DNA of 20,741 nt from NCBI GenBank assembly GCA_030599515.1, contig JAUVNV010000009.1, forward strand, positions 1 to 20,741, written 5' to 3'. The translations under genes were made by a program, and so were the position numbers. Positions 15,346 through 20,741 of the stretch are shown here, one piece after another. Origin of the DNA: Acidimicrobiia bacterium. Lineage in GTDB: Bacteria; Actinomycetota; Acidimicrobiia; Spongiisociales; UBA5794. How positions within the stretch are numbered: the first letter of the stretch is position 1; every line of letters starts with the position of its first letter. Under the pieces are notes generated by a model, which was given only the letters and a program-made list of their open reading frames with translations, was not told the origin of the DNA and did no database searches.

Positions 15346-15390
15346 CTTTCGCGTCCGACTCGAAGTCGCTGAAGGACAGGAGCAGGAGTC

Positions 15391-16428
15391 GTGGACCCCA
15401 CCGCTAACCTCTCGGAACCCATGGAAACACGCGAAATACTCGAACAGCTGCGAACAGAGGCGCCGGCGCGCATCGAACAGGCCGGAACGGTCGAAGAGTT
15501 GAGCGATCTCGCTGTTGAGATAACCGGCAAGCAGTCCCCGATTGCTGTGGGCCGTCGATCGCTTGGAAGCGCTCCGCCCGATCAGCGTCGTGACCTCGGT
15601 CGTGCGATCAACGATGTCGCCGTGGAACTCAACGCCCTGATCGAAACGCGCCGAGCGGCGCTCGAAGCGGTCGAGGCGTCTCAAGCACTGGAAGCTGACC
15701 GGGTCGACGTGACGCTGCCCGGCCGCGTGCCGGAGAGAGGGACCACCCACCTCATCCAGCAGGTGATGGATGAGATCGTCGACATTTTCGTTGCGATGGG
15801 CTACACCGCCGCAACTGGCCCCGAGGTCGAAACCGAGTTCTACAACTTCACCGCGTTGAACTTCCCCATCGCCCATCCGACCCGACTGGAATCGGACACC
15901 CTGTATCTCGACTACGGCGACGTTCCCGAGAACATCCTGCTTCGCACGCACACGTCGCCGATGCAGGCGCGATACATGGAGCAACACGAACCGCCGGTTT
16001 ACCTCGTGGTGCCCGGCCGCGTGTTCAGACGGGACCCGCTGGATCCGACACACTCTCCCGTCTTCCATCAGATCGAAGGCCTCGCCGTGGACACCGACAT
16101 CACGTTCGGAGATCTCAAAGGGGTCCTCGACCACTTCGCGCGTGAGTTCCTCGGCCCCTACATCGAGACGAAGTTCATCCCACACCACTTCCCGTTCACC
16201 GAACCGTCGGCCGAGATGCACGTCTATGCGAACGGTCGATGGATGGAACTCCTCGGATGCGGCATGGTGAACCCTGCCGTGTTCGAGGCCGTCGGCTACA
16301 ACCCGGAGGAGGTGACCGGCTTCGCGTTCGGCATGGGCGCCGACCGGCTCGCCATGGTCCGTCACGGCATTACCGACCTGCGTCACCTGTTCGATCCCGA
16401 TCGTCGGATCCTGGAGCAGTACCGATGA
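15391..16428 (+). CDS. pheS: phenylalanyl-tRNA synthetase alpha subunit
   Basis: PheS is the catalytic subunit of the alpha2-beta2 enzyme that charges tRNA-Phe. The 345-residue product has an N-terminal coiled-coil region (about residues 11-95) that contacts tRNA, then the class II core: motif 1 around THLIQQVMDEIVDIFVAMGY, motif 2 in GRVFRRDPLDPTHSPVFHQIEGL and motif 3 in GFAFGMGADRLAMVRHGI. The substrate loop RTHTSPMQARYM is present. GTG 15391 is chosen because AGGAG (15378-15382) lies 8 bases upstream; ATG 15421 has no such site. Its stop overlaps the pheT start (ATGA). Confidence 0.97.
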   Translation: MDPTANLSEPMETREILEQLRTEAPARIEQAGTVEELSDLAVEITGKQSPIAVGRRSLGSAPPDQRRDLGRAINDVAVELNALIETRRAALEAVEASQALEADRVDVTLPGRVPERGTTHLIQQVMDEIVDIFVAMGYTAATGPEVETEFYNFTALNFPIAHPTRLESDTLYLDYGDVPENILLRTHTSPMQARYMEQHEPPVYLVVPGRVFRRDPLDPTHSPVFHQIEGLAVDTDITFGDLKGVLDHFAREFLGPYIETKFIPHHFPFTEPSAEMHVYANGRWMELLGCGMVNPAVFEAVGYNPEEVTGFAFGMGADRLAMVRHGITDLRHLFDPDRRILEQYR

Positions 16429-18815
16429 AGTTCACACTCGATTGGATGAACGAGTTCATCGATCTGCCGACGAACGACCCGGAGGAGATAGCGGAAGCGC
16501 TCGAGAGCCTTGGTCACGAGGTCGAAGGCTGGGAGCGGATCGAGCACAGGTTCGAAGGGGTCGTGATCGGCAAGGTGCTCGAGGTGGGTCCACACCCCAA
16601 CGCCGACAAGGTTCGCGTCACGAAGGTCGACGTCGGCGATGAGGTCCTCGACATCATCTGCGGCGCGTGGAACTTCGAGGCGGGTGCCGTCGTTCCGGTC
16701 GCGAAACCCGGAGCGGTGCTGCAGGGCGACTTCACGATCACTCAGCGCAAGATCCGGGGAATCACTTCGAATGGCATGATCTGTTCCGAGTCCGAGCTCG
16801 AGATCGGTGAGGATGAAGCCGGCATCATGGTGCTCGATTCCGACTACCCAAGCGCCGCCGAGGCACTCGGCAGGGACTTCACGGATCTGCTGCCAGATAA
16901 CGACGTCGTCTTCGACGTCACGATCACACCCAATCGGCCCGACTGCATGTCCGTGTACGGTCTCGCCCGTGAGTTGGCGGCCTTCTACCAGATCCAGCTC
17001 GCCAATCCCGATCTCGAACTCCCGGGAGGAGATGCCGAGACCTCGGTGACGATCGTCGATGATGTCGCGTGTCCCCGCTTCGTGGGGCGCGAGGTCACCG
17101 GGATCACGGTCGGTCCCTCGCCACACCGGATCCGAGCGCGTTTGACCGCCGCCGGCGTACGGCCGATCAGTAACGTCGTAGACGCGAGCAACTACGCGAT
17201 GATGGAGTTCGGGCATCCCACGCACGCTTTCGACACCGATCGTCTCGGTAACTTCGTCGTGATCCGTCACGCCGATGACGGCGAGCCGATGACGACCCTC
17301 GACGACGTGGAACGGCAACTCCAGGGTTCGGACATCATCGTCGCGGATGCCGAGCGCCCCGTCGCTATCGCAGGGGTGATGGGCGGCGCCGACACCGAAG
17401 TCAACGACGGCACGACGGGTGTTTTCATCGAGGCGGCGTACTGGAACCCGCCGGGCGTGCTGTTGACCTCGAAGCGGCTCGGGCTGCGCTCAGAGGCATC
17501 GGCGAGATTCGAGCGGGGTGTGGATCCCGGGTTCTGCCGCCTCGCAGCCGATCGTGTGGCCCAGATCCTTGTCGAGACCGCGGGTGGCTCGGTTGCCGGT
17601 GTCGTCGATGAGTACCCGGCACCTCCGACACCGAGGGTGATCGAACTCCACATGAGCGAGATCGAGCGCGTGCTGGGGATACGACTGGCTTCGGCAGAGG
17701 CGGGCGCGTTGCTTCTACGCCTCGGATTCGACGTGACCGGTGATGATTCGCTCGTCGTCACCGTCCCCACCCGTCGCCCCGACGTCTTCCGGCCGGCGGA
17801 CCTGATCGAAGAGATCGCGCGGCTCTACGGCTTCGACAATATCCCCGGTCGATTGCGCTTCGGCAGTGGGATGGGCCTTCCCGAGAGTGAAAGCCGTCTC
17901 CGGACACTGCGCTCGGTGATGGCCGGCGCCGGTTACCACGAGATCTTCAGTTTCTCGTTCATCGGCGCTGCCGATCTCGATGCTCTGCAGCTTCCGGCAG
18001 ATGACTCGGCACGGATCGGCATCACGGTCGTGAATCCATTGCGGGATGAGGAGGGCGTGATGCGCACGACGCTTCTCCCCGGCCTCCTCAAGGCCGCGTC
18101 ATCCAACCTCGCGAAGCGAGTTGATGACGTGCGGCTCTTCGAAGTCGGGAAGGTGTTCCTCCCGGGTGAGGATGAGCTCCCCGATCAGCCCGACCGGCTC
18201 GGCTTCATCGCTGCCGGGGGAGGGGCGCCACGATGGGACGGCACGGACCCGGGCTACGACGTGTACGACGCAACGGGGGTGTGGGGACTGCTCGCGTCTG
18301 CGATGGCTGTCGAAGGATCCGAGTTGCGGGCAACAGAGCGCGCTCCGTTCCATCCCGGGCGAGCGGCCGAGGTCATCGTGGGCGGTCGAGCCATCGGAGT
18401 CGTTGGAGAGATCCACCCTGCAGTGGCGGCGGCCCACGGGATCGACGGCCGCGTGATCGCCGGCGAGATCGATGCCGACGTTCTCGTGGCGGCCCGAGAG
18501 CCGTGGCGGTTCGAGGTTCCGTCGAGCTATCCGCCGCAGGTGTTCGACCTCGCATTCGAACTCGACTCGTCCGTGGCGGCCAGCACGCTCCTCGCTGCGA
18601 TCGACGCAGCGGGCGAAGGTTTGGTCGAGAAGCGAACGATCTTCGACGTGTACGAGGGTGATCCGATCCCGAAGGGCCGCAAGAGCATCGCGATCAACCT
18701 GACCGTGCGCGCACCCGATCGCACGCTGAGCGACGAAGACGTTGCCCCGATTCGCAAGGCGATCGTCAAAGCGGTCGAAGCGGCGACCGGTGGAATGCTT
18801 CGCGGGTCGGTGTGA
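16425..18815 (+). CDS. pheT: phenylalanyl-tRNA synthetase beta subunit
   Basis: PheT is the large structural and editing subunit that partners PheS. The 796-residue product has the usual order: N-terminal segment MKFTLDWMNEFIDLP, the EMAP/OB-fold tRNA-binding domain (VIGKVLEVGPHPNADKVRVTKVDVG through GITSNGMICSESELEIG), the B3/B4 editing region (ITPNRPDCMSVYGLARELAA; ISNVVDASNYAMMEFGHPTHAFD), B5, the core region with GLRSEASARFERGVDP, and a C-terminal ferredoxin-like anticodon-binding domain (from about residue 700, SSYPPQVFDLAFELD...IAINLTVRAPDRTLSDEDV). Length is normal. It overlaps pheS (ATGA) and the glycosylase gene (GTGA), so all are one translationally coupled unit. Confidence 0.97.
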   Translation: MKFTLDWMNEFIDLPTNDPEEIAEALESLGHEVEGWERIEHRFEGVVIGKVLEVGPHPNADKVRVTKVDVGDEVLDIICGAWNFEAGAVVPVAKPGAVLQGDFTITQRKIRGITSNGMICSESELEIGEDEAGIMVLDSDYPSAAEALGRDFTDLLPDNDVVFDVTITPNRPDCMSVYGLARELAAFYQIQLANPDLELPGGDAETSVTIVDDVACPRFVGREVTGITVGPSPHRIRARLTAAGVRPISNVVDASNYAMMEFGHPTHAFDTDRLGNFVVIRHADDGEPMTTLDDVERQLQGSDIIVADAERPVAIAGVMGGADTEVNDGTTGVFIEAAYWNPPGVLLTSKRLGLRSEASARFERGVDPGFCRLAADRVAQILVETAGGSVAGVVDEYPAPPTPRVIELHMSEIERVLGIRLASAEAGALLLRLGFDVTGDDSLVVTVPTRRPDVFRPADLIEEIARLYGFDNIPGRLRFGSGMGLPESESRLRTLRSVMAGAGYHEIFSFSFIGAADLDALQLPADDSARIGITVVNPLRDEEGVMRTTLLPGLLKAASSNLAKRVDDVRLFEVGKVFLPGEDELPDQPDRLGFIAAGGGAPRWDGTDPGYDVYDATGVWGLLASAMAVEGSELRATERAPFHPGRAAEVIVGGRAIGVVGEIHPAVAAAHGIDGRVIAGEIDADVLVAAREPWRFEVPSSYPPQVFDLAFELDSSVAASTLLAAIDAAGEGLVEKRTIFDVYEGDPIPKGRKSIAINLTVRAPDRTLSDEDVAPIRKAIVKAVEAATGGMLRGSV

Positions 18816-19408
18816 CCGATGACGCCGCGACGTCGCGGGATGTTCTGGAATTCCTCGCGGGTGACGTCGAAGACGTGGCCCGGGGGCTGCTCGACTGCCG
18901 GTTCGTCACGGAGTTCAACGGCAAGACAACGGGGATCGTCATCGACGAGGTGGAGGCCTACGGGGGAGCGGACGATCCGGCGAGCCACGCCTACCGCGGC
19001 CGCACGGACCGGAACGACTCGATGTATGGGGAACCGGGAACGCTCTACGTCTACCGCTCCTACGGCGTTCATTGGTGCGCGAACATCGTCACCGGGGCTG
19101 AGGGCGAGCCATCGGCTGCACTGCTGCGAGGCGGCGTCCCGATCATCGGCGTCGAAGTCATGGAACATCGCCGGGGTCGAACCGATCACCTGACGGACGG
19201 CCCCGGGAAGCTCTGCAGCGCTCTTGGAATCACCGGAGAACACGACGGGACGTCGGTCATCGACGGACCCGTCCGCCTGATCGTCGGTGCGTTGCCGCAC
19301 ACTGCCAGGATCGATGTCGGACCCCGTGTCGGGATCACTGCAGCGACGGACCGCCCGTGGAGATTCGTCGCACGGATCGGCGGTGGGTCTAGCCTGACAT
19401 CCACATGA
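18812..19408 (+). CDS. 3-methyladenine DNA glycosylase (AAG/MPG family)
   Basis: This family removes alkylated and deaminated purines from DNA as the first step of base-excision repair. The 198-residue product carries the AAG core: VARGLLDCRFVTEF, the catalytic Glu in IVIDEVEAYGGADDPASHAYRGRTDRNDSMY, the LYVYRSYGVHWCANIVT strand and DGPGKLCSALGI. Length is usual for bacterial members. It starts at GTG 18812 inside the pheT stop (GTGA) and its own stop overlaps tyrS (ATGA). A repair enzyme between two tRNA-synthetase genes is therefore made in step with them; no functional link is shown. Confidence 0.93.
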   Translation: MTDDAATSRDVLEFLAGDVEDVARGLLDCRFVTEFNGKTTGIVIDEVEAYGGADDPASHAYRGRTDRNDSMYGEPGTLYVYRSYGVHWCANIVTGAEGEPSAALLRGGVPIIGVEVMEHRRGRTDHLTDGPGKLCSALGITGEHDGTSVIDGPVRLIVGALPHTARIDVGPRVGITAATDRPWRFVARIGGGSSLTST

Positions 19409-20604
19409 GGCCCGCTCAAGAACAACTCGAATACATCACCAGGACCGTCGACGTCGCCCTCCCCGAGGGGGCACTCCTCGACCTCTTCGAGGAGGACCGC
19501 TCGCTCCGGGTCAAGCTCGGTGTCGACCCGACCGCACCCGACGTCACACTCGGATGGGGCGTGGTCTTCGATCTGCTGCGCAGGTTCCAGGACATGGGAC
19601 ACACGGCTGTTCTGATCGTCGGAGACTTCACGGCGCAGGTCGGCGACCCGTCTGAGACGAGCGAGACCAGGAAGCGCCTGAGCGCCGAAGACGTGCGTAA
19701 CTACGCAGATCGCCTCCTCCCGATCATCAAGACGCAGCTCCTGACCGACCGACTCGAGATCCGGTACAACTCAGAGTGGCTTGCAGCGATGGACATGAGC
19801 GACGTCCTGGAGTTGACCTCGGAGTTCACCGTGGCCCGCATCATGGATCGGGACGACTTCACCAAGCGGTGGGACGCCCACCAACCCATCTCGATGATCG
19901 AGTTCCTCTATCCGCTCTTGCAAGGCATGGATTCGGTCGCGGTTGGATCCGATGTCGAGATCGGGGGTACGGACCAGCTCTGGAATCTGCTCGTCGGACG
20001 AGATCTCCAAGAGCGCCGGGGGCAGCGCGGGCAGGCCGTTGTTACGGTTCCCCTGCTCGTCGGCACCGACGGAGTCAAGAAGATGTCCCAATCGCTCGGC
20101 AACTACATCTCCGTCCGTGACGAACCGGCCGACATGTTCGGCAAGGTCATGTCGATCCCCGATGACGTGATGGCGGATTGGTACCGCCTGGCTGCGGGAG
20201 CGACGGATGAAGAAGTCGAGATGCTCGAGGGCGGTCTCTCCGACGGCTCCCTGCACCCCGGGGAAGCAAAGCGGGAACTCGGCCGTCGCATCGTGACCAG
20301 GTACCACACCGCGGCCGGTTCATTCGAGGCAGAGGCTGCGTTCGACCGGCTGTTCCGCTCCCACGAGGTGCCCGACGACGTCGACACGCACACACTGTCG
20401 GCCGTAGGGGAGATATCTCTCCCGGCCCTCCTCGGCGACACCGGTCTCGTGGCGTCGAGGTCAGAGGCTCGCCGCATGATCAAGCAAGGAGCGGTGAAGA
20501 TCGACGGCGAACGAGTCGATACGGAGTTCGTCGATTCCACAGTCGTCATCGACTCGGTGGTCCAGGTCGGAAAGCGCCGATTCATCCGCATCGTGCGCGA
20601 CTAG
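19405..20604 (+). CDS. tyrS: tyrosyl-tRNA synthetase
   Basis: A class I synthetase that charges tRNA-Tyr. The 399-residue product has the fold's N-terminal VKLGVDPTAPDVTLGW, VLIVGDFTAQVGDPSE, RYNSEWLA, QPISMIEFLYPLLQGMDSVAVGSDVEIGGTDQ and the KMSKS loop as KKMSQSLGNYI. It ends with an S4 RNA-binding domain (about residues 335-399: LVASRSEARRMIKQGAVKIDG). Overall it matches the TyrRS type of Thermus and many actinobacteria. Oddities are the HIGH motif, which reads TLGW (both histidines replaced), KMSQS for KMSKS, and DPSETSETR where DPSGKS-like sequence is usual. ATG 19405 overlaps the glycosylase stop; there is no strong Shine-Dalgarno. Confidence 0.94.
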   Translation: MRPAQEQLEYITRTVDVALPEGALLDLFEEDRSLRVKLGVDPTAPDVTLGWGVVFDLLRRFQDMGHTAVLIVGDFTAQVGDPSETSETRKRLSAEDVRNYADRLLPIIKTQLLTDRLEIRYNSEWLAAMDMSDVLELTSEFTVARIMDRDDFTKRWDAHQPISMIEFLYPLLQGMDSVAVGSDVEIGGTDQLWNLLVGRDLQERRGQRGQAVVTVPLLVGTDGVKKMSQSLGNYISVRDEPADMFGKVMSIPDDVMADWYRLAAGATDEEVEMLEGGLSDGSLHPGEAKRELGRRIVTRYHTAAGSFEAEAAFDRLFRSHEVPDDVDTHTLSAVGEISLPALLGDTGLVASRSEARRMIKQGAVKIDGERVDTEFVDSTVVIDSVVQVGKRRFIRIVRD

Positions 20605-20642
20605 TGCTATGTCCACAAACCTTTGCGCCGTTCTGTCGGCCA

Positions 20643-20664
20643 GGGACGCCGCTCGCGGCGTCCT
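20643..20664 (+). terminator. stem-loop downstream of tyrS
   Basis: GGACGCCG (20644-20651) and CGGCGTCC (20656-20663) form a perfect 8-bp GC-rich stem with a CTCG loop, 39 bases after the tyrS stop. Pyrimidine-rich sequence (TCGTCCTCG) follows but no true T-run. It is the most likely end of the pheST-tyrS transcript. Confidence 0.55.
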
Positions 20665-20673
20665 CGTCCTCGA

Positions 20674-20689
20674 CGCAGTCCCGACTGCG
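20674..20689. repeat. second stem-loop in the tyrS downstream region
   Basis: CGCAGT (20674-20679) and ACTGCG (20684-20689) form a 6-bp stem with a CCCG loop, 10 bases after the previous hairpin. The surrounding bases repeat CGTCCT/GCGTCC several times. Together with the hairpin at 20643-20664 this looks like a cluster of short palindromes, possibly a dispersed intergenic repeat. The rest of 20690-20741 shows no gene. Confidence 0.35.
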
Positions 20690-20741
20690 CCTTCGTCCTG
20701 CGTCCTTGCGCCCAACGCCCCTGACTCGACATCGACACCCC

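Noticed and set aside
15421..15423. ATG 15421 as the pheS start
   Set aside because: No Shine-Dalgarno before it, while GTG 15391 has AGGAG 8 bases upstream in the same frame.

Overview
This is a high-GC chromosomal window that looks actinobacterial. The order infC-rpmI-rplT-TrmH-family methyltransferase followed by pheS-pheT is the familiar actinobacterial arrangement (compare infC-rpmI-rplT-tsnR...pheS-pheT in Mycobacterium). GTG starts are common, and there are many ATGA/GTGA stop-start overlaps. I infer a deep-branching actinobacterium such as an Acidimicrobiia relative, but the class is a guess.

Layout. 1-2239 (+) carries translation genes: a structured infC leader, infC with a probable AUC start, rpmI, rplT, a hairpin and a TrmH/SpoU RNA methyltransferase. 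2367-3040 holds a small dimeric alpha/beta-barrel (ABM-like) protein and, convergent to it, a small membrane-protein gene broken by a single-base frameshift. 3287-11068 (-) is a respiratory nitrate reductase operon read leftward: Rrf2-family Fe-S regulator, diheme membrane-anchored cytochrome c (NarC-like), narG, narH, narJ, narI. 11216-14531 (+), divergent from the regulator, holds two NarK-family transporters of different subtypes. A 55-nt compound hairpin separates them from a convergent OsmC-family gene. 15202-20604 (+) is a second translation block: a Phe-codon leader peptide with mutually exclusive hairpins, then pheS, pheT, a 3-methyladenine DNA glycosylase and tyrS, all joined by 4-base overlaps. 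The last 137 bases hold two perfect stem-loops.

How it works together. The nar block is a self-contained module: nitrate entry and nitrite exit (two NarK types), reduction on the cytoplasmic side by NarGH (no Tat signal on NarG), the di-heme b quinol anchor NarI, the maturation chaperone NarJ, an extra periplasmic cytochrome c and a redox/NO-type regulator next to a palindromic candidate operator. It sits between two translation-gene blocks that are usually close neighbours. The cytochrome-first order matches the Thermus narCGHJI operon and also resembles cytoplasmic-type nitrite oxidoreductase loci, so the in vivo direction of the reaction is open.

The best regulatory find is the pheST leader: a probably leaderless 22-codon peptide with Phe-x-Phe-x-Phe, whose downstream sequence can form either a terminator or an antiterminator using the same 7-base arm.
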